Origin: CALEUX01 sp037439945
GTDB lineage: Bacteria; Bacteroidota; Bacteroidia; Bacteroidales; Marinilabiliaceae
NCBI GenBank assembly: GCA_037439945.1
Contig: JBBIVA010000082.1
Location: forward strand, 1-16,888
Reading direction: 5' to 3'
Length of the DNA stretch: 16,888 nucleotides
Shown here: positions 1 through 6,279 of the stretch, piece by piece
Position numbering within the stretch: position 1 is the first letter of the stretch
Layout of the letters: each line of letters starts with the position of its first letter
Notes under the pieces: model-generated
Seen by the model: the letters and a program-made list of their open reading frames with translations, nothing else
Databases searched by the model: none
Told to the model about the DNA's origin: nothing
Translations under genes and position numbers: made by a program

Positions 1-1088
1 ACAACTTTATCATAACGAAATGTCGGATTTGGATAACCTGGACTTAAACATTTCCAAGCAGCTATTTTTACTGTTATCGTGTCTTTGGTTACTTTTCCAA
101 GAATCTCTTTTACTAATTTATCAAGGGTCTCGGGATTTACTCCAACTCTTGCATTAATTATAATCTGCGCTTCGTTAGAAACACCAGCGGTTCCGCGTAT
201 AGATAATGTTTCTGATATTCCTGTAATATTGCCAATTACATAGCTAGTGCCATTTTCAAGAATTAACTTAATATGACCAACACCTATTTTCATTGAGTCA
301 AGTTTTTGACTTAATTCTTTTAGGAAATTAGTCACAACAGTATCCCAATTTACCTGTTCTCCTTTTAGATTTACAGAAGAATTGAGCCAACCAAGAACGG
401 CTTCACCCTCTGCATAAGTATCATAATCAACCTCTACTATTCTTTGTCCTATTTTGGTACTTGACATTATTAATTCTAACCAATCCGCTATGCCAACACC
501 TGTTTTAGAACTTACTTATAAAACTTTCGAATATGGATAATGCAGTTTTACTTTTTCTTTTAAAAATTCTAATTCGTCATTTTCAAGTAGGTCTGTTTTT
601 GAAATTAGAATAATATCACTTTCTTCCAATTGTTTTTGAAAGATGTATGCTGAACTCGGGTGTAAGCCTGCTGTTCTTCCATCTAAAATATCTGCAAGTC
701 TTATTGGGTCAGCTAATACCGTAAGTGGCGAAATTATTAGTTCTTTATTTAACTGCTCTTTCAGTGGTTGCATAATTGTAGCTGATAAATCGGTACAACT
801 TCCTACAGGCTCAGCAATAATAATATCTGCTTGAGATTCGACACCTACCTGTTTTATTGAATTAATAAATCCTATAAAATTACCGCAAAAACAACTCCCA
901 CTTACTTCTGCAACTTTTGCATTGGTTTGTAATAATAACGCTGTATCAAATAATTCTGAAGCCTGGTCATTTGTTATTAATCCAACTCTTTTACCGTCTT
1001 TCATTAAAATCTTGGTTGTTTCATATAACAAAGTGGTTTTCCCTGCTCCAAGAAAACCTCCAACCATAATCAGTCTTGTTTTATTCAT
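1..1088 (-). pseudogene. COG0523 (CobW/HypB/UreG-like) GTPase interrupted by an in-frame TAA; runs off the left edge
   Basis: A G3E-family P-loop GTPase, of the group that delivers or inserts metals or activates corrinoid enzymes. From the ATG at 1086-1088 the product has Walker A GGFLGAGKTT (residues 10-19), a metal-site-like SGSCFCGNF (Cys66, Cys68) where typical COG0523 proteins have CxCC, an AEPVGS segment and the G4-like SKTD. The frame then meets TAA at 516-518. Beyond that codon the same frame stays open for about 171 codons to position 1, and it begins with VSSKTGVGIADW, the expected G5 (SxKTG) region, followed by a CobW_C-like YAEGEAVLGWLN. So one stop codon splits a continuous protein just before the guanine-recognition loop. 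Translated as is, the gene gives a 190-residue truncated product. An upstream start at 1140-1142 would add 18 residues but lies inside the preceding reading frame. A nonsense mutation or an assembly error is most likely; the metal or partner is unknown. Confidence 0.75.
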
Positions 1089-1221
1089 CTTTACTGCACT
1101 TTTTAGAATTATCAACTTTACAGCTACAATCTCCAGAAGCATTTTTCATTGCGGGTTCAAGCACTTTTATAAAAAAATTGATGCAACTGCTCCTTGTTTG
1201 GAGCGTTTTTTCAACTTGTGC
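1081..1221 (-). pseudogene. 3' remnant of an unidentified gene, overlapping the start of the GTPase
   Basis: The frame is open for 46 codons between TAG (1222-1224) and TAA (1081-1083) on the minus strand. It reads AQVEKTLQTRSS, then FFIKVLEPAMKN, and ends in a cysteine- and lysine-rich tail (GDCSCKVDNSKKCSKDE). Its stop overlaps the GTPase start as ATGAATAA, the usual sign of translational coupling between two operon genes. There is no plausible start codon at the 5' end; the only internal Met would leave a 22-residue peptide. I read it as the tail of a gene whose 5' part is lost, so the GTPase was once the second gene of an operon. I do not recognise the family. The cysteine-rich tail may have been a metal ligand, but that is a guess. 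Confidence 0.4.
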
Positions 1222-1294
1222 CTAACATAACTGTATCCGCAAATAGGAAAATTTTATAAATAAAGTGAAACAATATTTACCAGTTGCCGTTAAC
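1220..1294. repeat. imperfect inverted repeat at the edge of the decayed island
   Basis: The left arm GCCTAACATAACTG (1220-1233) and right arm CAGTTGCCGTTAAC (1281-1294) pair through AACTG/CAGTT and TAAC/GTTA, with an unpaired AT against GCC between them, around a 47-nt AT-rich centre. The left arm contains GCCTAAC, which fits the RYYYAAC core of integron attC sites. The right arm (GTTAACA) does not fit the GTTRRRY partner. The left arm is exactly where the truncated upstream frame stops. This may be a recombination scar or chance. Confidence 0.25.
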
Positions 1295-1334
1295 AATTGG
1301 TCAAGGTCGTAAATTAAAAAGGAAAAGCCAGTAT

Positions 1335-1342
1335 TATTTTTG
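1335..1342 (+). promoter_or_regulatory. possible -7 element for the PRiA4b-like gene and miaA
   Basis: TATTTTTG fits the Bacteroidota -7 consensus TAnnTTTG and lies 43 nt before the ATG at 1386. No TTTG/TTG is found 19-21 nt upstream, so the match is only half a promoter. Confidence 0.3.
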
Positions 1343-1385
1343 ACCGAATTATTAGTATTTTTAAGCCCTTCAAAAAAATTTTAAT

Positions 1386-1922
1386 ATGATATATTACTTT
1401 AGAGTCATCACAAGTGAATCGGATGACTTTATTTTCGAGTTCGCTATTAACAGTAAAACTCTTTTTTCAGTATTACATACATATATACAAAAGGAACTTG
1501 GGTTTGATAACACTATGATAACTTCATTTTTTATTACGGATGAAAACTGGAATAAAGAAATAGAGGTGACGCTTATTGATATGGTGGATGATGACCAGCA
1601 TATGGTTATGGACAAAGTTTGCCTTGAGGATTTAATTCAACAAAAAAAACAGCGTTTACTTTATGCTTTTGATATGTTTGCTGAACGTGTTTTATTTATG
1701 GAGTTAACTGATATTAAGCAAGGTCCCTTGGATAAACCTGAGTGTTTGAGGCTGGAGGGAACCCCACCACCACAATTTGCCGGAGAGGAATTTGACTTAG
1801 CCGGGGATGAAAACTTTGATGATAATGATTTTTATAGTTCCAATGATGATGATTTGGATTGGGATAAAGACAACTCTGACAAGTATTATGGTGACGACTC
1901 CGAAGAAAGTAACTACTATTAA
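1386..1922 (+). CDS. plasmid pRiA4b ORF-3-like / 'IS1096 passenger TnpR family' protein
   Basis: A 178-residue soluble protein with no signal peptide or membrane segment. Residues 1 to about 110 (MIYYFRVITSE, then FEFAINSKTLFSVLHTYIQ and a DENWNKEIEV segment) look like the PRiA4b ORF-3 fold that databases call 'IS1096 element passenger TnpR'. That name is historical; there is no transposase or resolvase signature. In Bacteroidota such genes commonly sit directly upstream of miaA, as here with an 8-nt gap, which suggests one transcript. The last 40 or so residues are a low-complexity acidic tail of Asp, Asn, Ser and Tyr (DDNDFYSSNDDDLDWDKD), probably disordered. The ATG at 1386 has no Shine-Dalgarno sequence, only AT-rich DNA before it, which is normal in this phylum. 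The molecular function is unknown; the link to tRNA modification is inferred from position alone. Confidence 0.8.
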   Translation: MIYYFRVITSESDDFIFEFAINSKTLFSVLHTYIQKELGFDNTMITSFFITDENWNKEIEVTLIDMVDDDQHMVMDKVCLEDLIQQKKQRLLYAFDMFAERVLFMELTDIKQGPLDKPECLRLEGTPPPQFAGEEFDLAGDENFDDNDFYSSNDDDLDWDKDNSDKYYGDDSEESNYY

Positions 1923-1930
1923 GGTTATTT

Positions 1931-2836
1931 ATGAGGAAAACAATGGTTATGGTTTTAGGCCCTACCGGCATTGGGAAAACATCAGCAGGAATAATTCTGG
2001 CCAAAGAATTTAACAGCGTTATAATATCGGCCGATTCACGACAGATATATAAGGAAATACCCGTGGGTACAGCAGCCCCAACCCCCGATCAGCAGGTTTT
2101 AGTTCCCCATTATCTTATTGGGAGCCATTCAATCCATGATTACTATAATGCCTTCGAATTTGAACAGGATGCCCTTAAGTTATCTGAACTTTTATTTAAT
2201 ATACATGACATAATTTTTATGGTTGGTGGATCAATGATGTATATTGATGCATTTTGCAATGGTATAGATGATTTACCAACTGTTGATGACCAGGTAAGGC
2301 AGGGTTTAATGGAAAAATATAAAAACGAGGGCATTGAGTCAATACGCAGGCAACTTAAGCAACTCGACCCTGATTTTTACAACCAGGTTGATTTAAAAAA
2401 CCCCAAGCGCGTAATACATGCCGTGGAGATTTGTATAATGACAGGCAAACCTTACTCGCAGCTAAGAACGAATCCAAGAAAAAACAGGCCTTTCCAAATC
2501 ATTAAAATTGGTCTCGACATGGATAGGGGCCAGCTTTATGATAGAATAAACCAACGTGTGCTAGCCATGATGGACGGCAATTTAGAGAAAGAAGCTTTTG
2601 GTTTAATTGAACATCAGAAGTTGAATGCACTAAATACCGTTGGTTATAAAGAACTTTTTGAATATTTGAACAACAAAATAAGTAAAGAAAAGGCCATTGA
2701 GCTTATCCAACGCAATTCACGTCATTATGCAAAAAAACAGCTTTCATGGTTTCGTCGGGATAAGGAAATAAACTGGTTTCATCCATCCCATGTAAAGGAA
2801 ATGATTGAATTAATAAAAACCAGCCACATAAACTAA
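1931..2836 (+). CDS. miaA: tRNA dimethylallyltransferase MiaA
   Basis: Transfers a dimethylallyl group from DMAPP to N6 of A37 in tRNAs that read codons starting with U, giving i6A37. Residues 10-17 are the P-loop GPTGIGKT. ADSRQIYKEIPVGTA (34-48) carries the conserved catalytic Asp and the tRNA-contacting DSRQ motif. Further landmarks are VGGSMMYIDA, a variant of the usual GGTGLY, then LKNPKRVIHAVEI, VGYKELFEYL, and RHYAKKQLSWFRRD near the C-terminus, which is the family hallmark. At 301 residues it is of normal family length. The tRNA-Tyr(GTA) in this window reads UAU/UAC and is a likely substrate. The gene lies 8 nt downstream of the PRiA4b-like gene and is followed by a strong terminator, so the two probably form a bicistronic operon. 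Start ATG 1931 is kept; the ATG four codons further in is less likely because it would trim the first beta strand. Confidence 0.97.
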   Translation: MRKTMVMVLGPTGIGKTSAGIILAKEFNSVIISADSRQIYKEIPVGTAAPTPDQQVLVPHYLIGSHSIHDYYNAFEFEQDALKLSELLFNIHDIIFMVGGSMMYIDAFCNGIDDLPTVDDQVRQGLMEKYKNEGIESIRRQLKQLDPDFYNQVDLKNPKRVIHAVEICIMTGKPYSQLRTNPRKNRPFQIIKIGLDMDRGQLYDRINQRVLAMMDGNLEKEAFGLIEHQKLNALNTVGYKELFEYLNNKISKEKAIELIQRNSRHYAKKQLSWFRRDKEINWFHPSHVKEMIELIKTSHIN

Positions 2837-2867
2837 ATATTTTAAAAATCTATTTTTATTTTAGTAT

Positions 2868-2938
2868 AAAGAAAGACCGGCCTATAATTACCCTCTAACG
2901 GTTTACAAAACATTTTTCCCTGCCGGTCTTTTTTTATT
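2868..2938 (+). terminator. rho-independent terminator after miaA, with a 40-nt loop
   Basis: Perfect 10-bp arms AAAGACCGGC (2872-2881) and GCCGGTCTTT (2922-2931) extend to 14 bp with one G-U pair (2868-2881 / 2922-2935). The right arm runs into seven T (2929-2935). The 40-nt loop is far longer than the usual 3-8 nt. Confidence 0.75.
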
Positions 2939-2964
2939 AATTTTTCAAAAAACCGCATTGTTTT

Positions 2965-3408
2965 ATGGCTACCCATGGACAGTTTAACATAAGGGTATAT
3001 GGAATAGTTATAGATGATTCAAGGGTTCTTTTAACCGATGAAATATTCAATGGTATTGAAATGACAAAATTTCCGGGAGGAGGTTTGAATTTTGGAGAAG
3101 GAACCTTAGATTGTTTAAAAAGGGAAATATTAGAAGAAATGAATTGTGAGATAAAAATAATTGCACATTATTATACAACAGATTATTACCAGCCTGCCCT
3201 TTTTTATACAAATACACAATTAATTAGCATTTATTACATAATTGAGATATTTAATTTGCCGGATTTTCCGGTTTCGGATATCCCCAATTATCCTGATAAA
3301 AATAACTCTCCTAATTTCAGGTGGGTACCCTTAGGAAGTCTTAACCCACAAAACCTAACTTTTCCGGTTGATAGAATAGTGGCCGGTAAACTTATAAAAA
3401 CTTCGTAG
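2965..3408 (+). CDS. Nudix hydrolase domain protein
   Basis: A 147-residue single-domain Nudix protein. The Nudix box spans about residues 38-60: GGLNFGE gives G-x5-E, then seven residues, then REILEE with the Mg-binding glutamates. The glycine that normally ends the box (REUxEExGU) is Asn here (EEMNC), a mild departure. The N-terminus (FNIRVYGIVIDDSRVLLTDE) is the usual first strand of such enzymes, and FRWVPLGSL is the W-containing strand before the C-terminal helix. Family members hydrolyse nucleoside diphosphates linked to another moiety; the substrate cannot be told from the sequence. The gene is preceded by the miaA terminator, so it needs its own promoter, which I could not identify. 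It converges with the methyltransferase gene with only 7 nt between the stops. Confidence 0.9.
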   Translation: MATHGQFNIRVYGIVIDDSRVLLTDEIFNGIEMTKFPGGGLNFGEGTLDCLKREILEEMNCEIKIIAHYYTTDYYQPALFYTNTQLISIYYIIEIFNLPDFPVSDIPNYPDKNNSPNFRWVPLGSLNPQNLTFPVDRIVAGKLIKTS

Positions 3409-3415
3409 CCGTAAT

Positions 3416-4144
3416 CTAAATTTGGGCTGAAATAATTAATGAAAATGAATCATTTAATGATTTTGTGCGGTCAAAACTTCCATAAAATGTAATATTATTA
3501 AATCCGGCTTTATCAAGGAGGTGTAAAAGTAATTCTCTTCTTAAGGGAAGTAAGGGCACACTGTTTTTTATTATTTGCCCCGTTTTCTTAACCGTAAGAA
3601 TTGTTTTGAAGTTAATTTTTTCATCCTGCTCCCTGAATTCATAATACCTTTGAAAAGATATTTTTTCATTTTCAATAAGTGGTAAACTATTTAAACCTGT
3701 GTCAATTATAAAATCATAATTTACAATTTGAATCAATAATTTACCTGAAGGGCTAAGAATTCTTCCTGTTTGGTTAAAAAACGAGAGAATTTCACCAGGA
3801 CTTTGTAAATGAACAAGCGTATTTCCAAAACTTATTATTGCATCAAAAGAATTACTTTCAAAATACTCACCTATTTTCAGCATATTAAGGTTCAGAAATG
3901 CCAATTGTTTGCCGCCTGCATTTCTTTTCCGGGCAATATCCAACATTTCATCATCCAAATCAACTCCTGTAATATCAGCTCCCAATGATGAGAGGTTAAC
4001 CGCAAGTTTACCTGTACCACATCCAATATCAACTATTTGTTTGCCATTTAGCCCACCTGTTTCAATCTCAATAAAATTCTTTTGCGCAGGAATAAATGGA
4101 AATATCTGATCATACCAAACAGCTATACTTTTGTAAAAAGCCAT
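3416..4144 (-). CDS. class I SAM-dependent methyltransferase
   Basis: A 242-residue Rossmann-fold methyltransferase. Motif I is VDIGCGTG (residues 38-45), which binds SAM. The acidic residue after strand 2 is in GVDLDDEML (60-67). FDAIISFGNTLVHL is motif IV and LSPSGKLLIQIVNYDF motif V. The N-terminus FYKSIAVWYDQIFPF is typical of ubiquinone/methyltransferase-11/25-type enzymes that act on small molecules. No membrane segment. It is the last gene of a three-gene minus-strand operon: the start ATG at 4142-4144 is 2 nt after the stop of the glycosyltransferase, implying coupled translation. The context suggests a lipid, isoprenoid-linked or cell-surface substrate, but that is inference; the acceptor is unknown. 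Confidence 0.9.
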   Translation of the reverse strand: MAFYKSIAVWYDQIFPFIPAQKNFIEIETGGLNGKQIVDIGCGTGKLAVNLSSLGADITGVDLDDEMLDIARKRNAGGKQLAFLNLNMLKIGEYFESNSFDAIISFGNTLVHLQSPGEILSFFNQTGRILSPSGKLLIQIVNYDFIIDTGLNSLPLIENEKISFQRYYEFREQDEKINFKTILTVKKTGQIIKNSVPLLPLRRELLLHLLDKAGFNNITFYGSFDRTKSLNDSFSLIISAQI

Positions 4145-4146
4145 AT

Positions 4147-5109
4147 TTATTCATTGGTTTTTTCACTTATATGGTATTGGTTTCTATCGGGTCTGATACG
4201 TGATACCAACTCTGACACAAACCCTGTCATAAAAAGCTGGGTTCCCAAAATCATACAAGTTAAGCTAATATAAAAATAAGGACTATCAGTAATCAACGGA
4301 GCCTGGATATCATGATAAACAAACCAGAGTTTTTTTATTCCTAACCACAGTGCAGAACTAAATCCAATAAAAAAAGTAAATGTACCTAAAGCCCCAAAAA
4401 GATGCATTGGCCTGTTCCCAAATTTTGAAATAAACATTACTGATAAAAGATCGAGAAAACCTTTTATAAACCTTTCAACGCCAAATTTGGTAACTCCATA
4501 TTTCCTCTGGTGGTGAATTACAACTTTTTCTCCTATCTTACCAAAACCCGCCCTTTTTGCCAGAATTGGAATATAACGGTGCATTTCGCCGTAAACTTCA
4601 ATATTTTTAACAACCTGATTTTTATATGCTTTTAAACCACAGTTAAAGTCATGAAGTTTTATTCCTGAAACCATCCTTGCGGTTTGATTAAACAATTTAC
4701 TTGGAATTGTTTTCCCCAATGGGTCAAAACGCTTCTTTTTCCACCCACTAACCAAATGATACCCTTCCTGATTGATCATTTTCAGGAGTTCAGGTATTTC
4801 ATCAGGGTTATCCTGTAAATCAGCATCCATTGTAATTACCACATTGCCCTTTGCCGCCTGAAACCCGCAATGTAGGGCAGCCGATTTTCCATAATTAGTT
4901 CTAAATCTGAATCCTTTTACCTGGGTAAATTTTTTTGCGAGATTTTGAATTACCATCCATGAATTGTCGCGACTTCCATCATCAACAAGAATAATCTCAT
5001 AACCTATACTATTGGTAACGGCTACATTATTAATCCACTCTACCAATTCAGACAATGATTCTTCCTCATTATAAAGAGGTACAATAACTGATAAATCTAA
5101 ACTGCTCAT
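4147..5109 (-). CDS. GT2 family glycosyltransferase, DPM1/GtrB/ArnC-like, with two C-terminal membrane helices
   Basis: A 320-residue inverting GT-A enzyme. It opens with LSVIVPLYNEEESL, has VDDGS at 42-46, and the metal/nucleotide-binding DAD at 95-97 in ITMDADLQDNPDEIP. KAYKNQVV, HRYIPILAKRAGF and HHQRKYGVTKFGVERF are the typical middle and arginine-rich region of polyprenyl-phosphate sugar transferases. Two hydrophobic helices fill the last 90 or so residues (LFGALGTFTFFIGFSSALW; SPYFYISLTCMILGTQLF), so it is anchored in the inner membrane and probably makes an undecaprenyl-phosphate-linked sugar donor for envelope glycans. Its ATG touches the stop of the DUF4199 gene directly (TAAATG). 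In many Bacteroidota this DUF4199-GT2 pair is followed by dihydroorotase; here a methyltransferase takes that place. Sugar specificity is unknown. Confidence 0.93.
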   Translation of the reverse strand: MSSLDLSVIVPLYNEEESLSELVEWINNVAVTNSIGYEIILVDDGSRDNSWMVIQNLAKKFTQVKGFRFRTNYGKSAALHCGFQAAKGNVVITMDADLQDNPDEIPELLKMINQEGYHLVSGWKKKRFDPLGKTIPSKLFNQTARMVSGIKLHDFNCGLKAYKNQVVKNIEVYGEMHRYIPILAKRAGFGKIGEKVVIHHQRKYGVTKFGVERFIKGFLDLLSVMFISKFGNRPMHLFGALGTFTFFIGFSSALWLGIKKLWFVYHDIQAPLITDSPYFYISLTCMILGTQLFMTGFVSELVSRIRPDRNQYHISEKTNE

Positions 5110-5652
5110 TTATTGAATTGTATTCATTGCTTCATCAAACGGATTTCTACTTTTCTTTACAAAAAAGGATATTATCAATGAAAAAATAGCACCAAAAAGC
5201 AATCCGTTTAAAATATTGGATATCATTAAAACCCAAACATTTGAAACCATAGCAATTGAACTGCCCATCTCTTCAACCTGCTTTTCACTAAAACCCATTT
5301 GCAGATATGCCTCCTCAGCTTCAACAATCATTTTATTTGCAAAACCAGGTTCAATAACCTTTATTAAAACAAGAAAGAAAAAACCGATAATAATCCCCGA
5401 AAGACCAGAAATCTTAACTCCATAAACAAATGACTTACCATAAGTTATAAAACCATTATTAAATTTGTTCCTGAACTGAACCGCACTCCAGTAAATAAAA
5501 ACAATATAAATTACCCATGATAAAGAGGATAAACCTGAATCCATTAATCTGTCGGTTTTATATAATATTATTAACAAAAGAACCTGCAGCAAGCCTAAAA
5601 TTGCACCCTGAAACAAAATAAACTGGTTTTTTTGATACGATTGTGAATCCAT
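5110..5652 (-). CDS. DUF4199 integral membrane protein
   Basis: A 180-residue protein with four predicted membrane helices: about residues 11-31 (ILFQGAILGLLQVLLLIILY), 43-60, 80-102 (GLSGIIIGFFFLVLIKVIEP) and 134-163 (VWVLMISNILNGLLFGAIFS). Between helices 3 and 4 is a polar loop (EAEEAYLQMGFSEKQVEEMG) seen in DUF4199 members. The layout (short hydrophilic N-terminus, FITYGKSFVYG before helix 3, KKSRNPFDEA tail) matches the Bacteroidota family DUF4199. The function is unknown. It is the first gene of the operon with the GT2 enzyme and the methyltransferase, and this DUF4199-GT2 linkage is common, so a role in delivering or anchoring the glycosyltransferase is possible but unproven. Confidence 0.85.
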   Translation of the reverse strand: MDSQSYQKNQFILFQGAILGLLQVLLLIILYKTDRLMDSGLSSLSWVIYIVFIYWSAVQFRNKFNNGFITYGKSFVYGVKISGLSGIIIGFFFLVLIKVIEPGFANKMIVEAEEAYLQMGFSEKQVEEMGSSIAMVSNVWVLMISNILNGLLFGAIFSLIISFFVKKSRNPFDEAMNTIQ

Positions 5653-5835
5653 AAATTAACCTAATATTTAAAATTAAAGATAAAAATTACTCTATTGTGG
5701 GATAAAAATAAGGAATGTTCCCAAACTTCAACCTATTTTGATTGCTAAAAATATATTGAGTAAAATATAATTATCTGTAAATAAAAAATATAACTTTTTT
5801 CTCGATAAAAATTTTTAAAAAAGCACCAACCAGAG

Positions 5836-5865
5836 TTGGAACAAACGTAGAATTTTATATTTTTG
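5836..5865 (+). promoter_or_regulatory. Bacteroidota-type promoter of the SRP RNA-tRNA unit
   Basis: TTG at 5836-5838 (-33) and TATTTTTG at 5858-5865 (-7, matching TAnnTTTG) are 19 nt apart, the consensus spacing. The predicted start falls about 5-7 nt downstream, at the first paired bases of the SRP RNA. The 180 nt upstream of it is AT-rich and shows nothing else. Confidence 0.75.
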
Positions 5866-5866
5866 T

Positions 5867-5970
5867 GGCCGGGTAAGTCCTATACGACCAGCTCCTGCTG
5901 AACTCCCCCAGGGTCTGACGGCAGCAAGGGTAGGCAGTTGAAGCGGTGCGATATAGTCAGCTTACCCACC
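5867..5970 (+). ncRNA. ffs: bacterial small SRP RNA (4.5S-type)
   Basis: RNA scaffold of the signal recognition particle; it binds Ffh and FtsY to target membrane proteins. The terminal arms GGGTAAG (5871-5877) and CTTACCC (5961-5967) pair. In between, ACTCCCCCAGG, GTCTGACGGCAGCAAGGG form the conserved domain IV hairpin: the CAGG side of the asymmetric loop, the tetraloop region and the AGCA side. The 5' end agrees with the promoter just upstream. The RNA ends within a few nucleotides of tRNA-Thr, so both are probably cut from one precursor. The exact ends are uncertain by several nucleotides. Confidence 0.85.
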
Positions 5971-5971
5971 T

Positions 5972-6045
5972 GCCAATGTAGCTCAGTTGGCCAGAGCAGC
6001 TGATTTGTAATCAGCGGGTCGGGGGTTCGAATCCCTCCATTGGCT
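5972..6045 (+). tRNA. tRNA-Thr (anticodon TGT)
   Basis: Full cloverleaf: acceptor GCCAATG/CATTGGC, D arm GCTC..GAGC, anticodon stem GCTGA/TCAGC with loop TTTGTAA (anticodon TGT at 6006-6008, codon ACA), T arm GGGGG-TTCGAAT-CCCTC. The CCA end is not encoded. As an ANN-decoding tRNA it is a substrate for t6A37, whose synthesis needs TsaC encoded at 7650. Confidence 0.97.
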
Positions 6046-6046
6046 C

Positions 6047-6076
6047 AAATAGTTGTTTTTTAAACAACTATTTTTT
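6047..6076 (+). terminator. rho-independent terminator after tRNA-Thr
   Basis: A 12-bp stem AAATAGTTGTTT (6047-6058) / AAACAACTATTT (6062-6073) with a 3-nt loop, followed by further T. It lies between the two tRNAs only 18 nt before tRNA-Tyr, so it either ends the SRP-Thr transcript or lets part of transcription through. Confidence 0.7.
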
Positions 6077-6094
6077 GTTTTATTGAATTGCTTT

Positions 6095-6177
6095 GGGGGG
6101 ATACCAAAGCGGCCAACTGGGGCAGACTGTAAATCTGTTGTCTTACGACTTCGGAGGTTCGAATCCTCCTCCCCCCA
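6095..6177 (+). tRNA. tRNA-Tyr (anticodon GTA)
   Basis: Type II tRNA with a long variable arm (around TTGTCTTACGACTTC). Acceptor GGGGGGA/TCCCCCC, anticodon stem GCAGA/TCTGT with loop CTGTAAA (anticodon GTA), T arm GGAGG-TTCGAAT-CCTCC. CCA is not encoded. I see no separate promoter match in the short gap after the preceding terminator, so it may depend on readthrough. Confidence 0.97.
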
Positions 6178-6180
6178 CTA

Positions 6181-6207
6181 AAATGCCGGTTCCTACCGGA
6201 TTTTTTT
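6181..6207 (+). terminator. rho-independent terminator after tRNA-Tyr
   Basis: CCGGT (6186-6190), loop TCCT, ACCGG (6195-6199), then A and a run of seven T. AAAT/ATTT can extend the stem past a bulged G. Confidence 0.75.
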
Positions 6208-6279
6208 ATAATACCTATAGGGTAATTGAAAACCAGTGTTATCAAGAGGCAACATTATGGTATAAAAATTTAAATTTCG

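Noticed and set aside
516..518. Recoded stop as selenocysteine or pyrrolysine
   Set aside because: The codon is TAA, not TGA or TAG, so neither known system applies; nonsense mutation or error is simpler.
922..1230. Plus-strand frame of 102 codons antisense to the GTPase
   Set aside because: It lies opposite the Walker A region and shows no protein-like composition or motif. The minus-strand frame carries clear family motifs.
1386..1922. Mobile element because of the 'IS1096 TnpR' family name
   Set aside because: There are no terminal inverted repeats, no transposase or resolvase motifs, and a stable housekeeping position beside miaA.
1714..2004. Minus-strand frame of 96 codons across the PRiA4b-like gene and miaA start
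   Set aside because: It is the complement of the acidic GAT/GAC-rich tail, which gives His/Asn-rich nonsense, and lacks any motif.
6095..6177. tRNA as the integration target of the recombinase
   Set aside because: The recombinase is more than 9 kb away and no duplicated tRNA 3' end is seen near 15480-16888.
6060..6245. Small frames on both strands over tRNA-Tyr
   Set aside because: They overlap a complete tRNA and its terminators.
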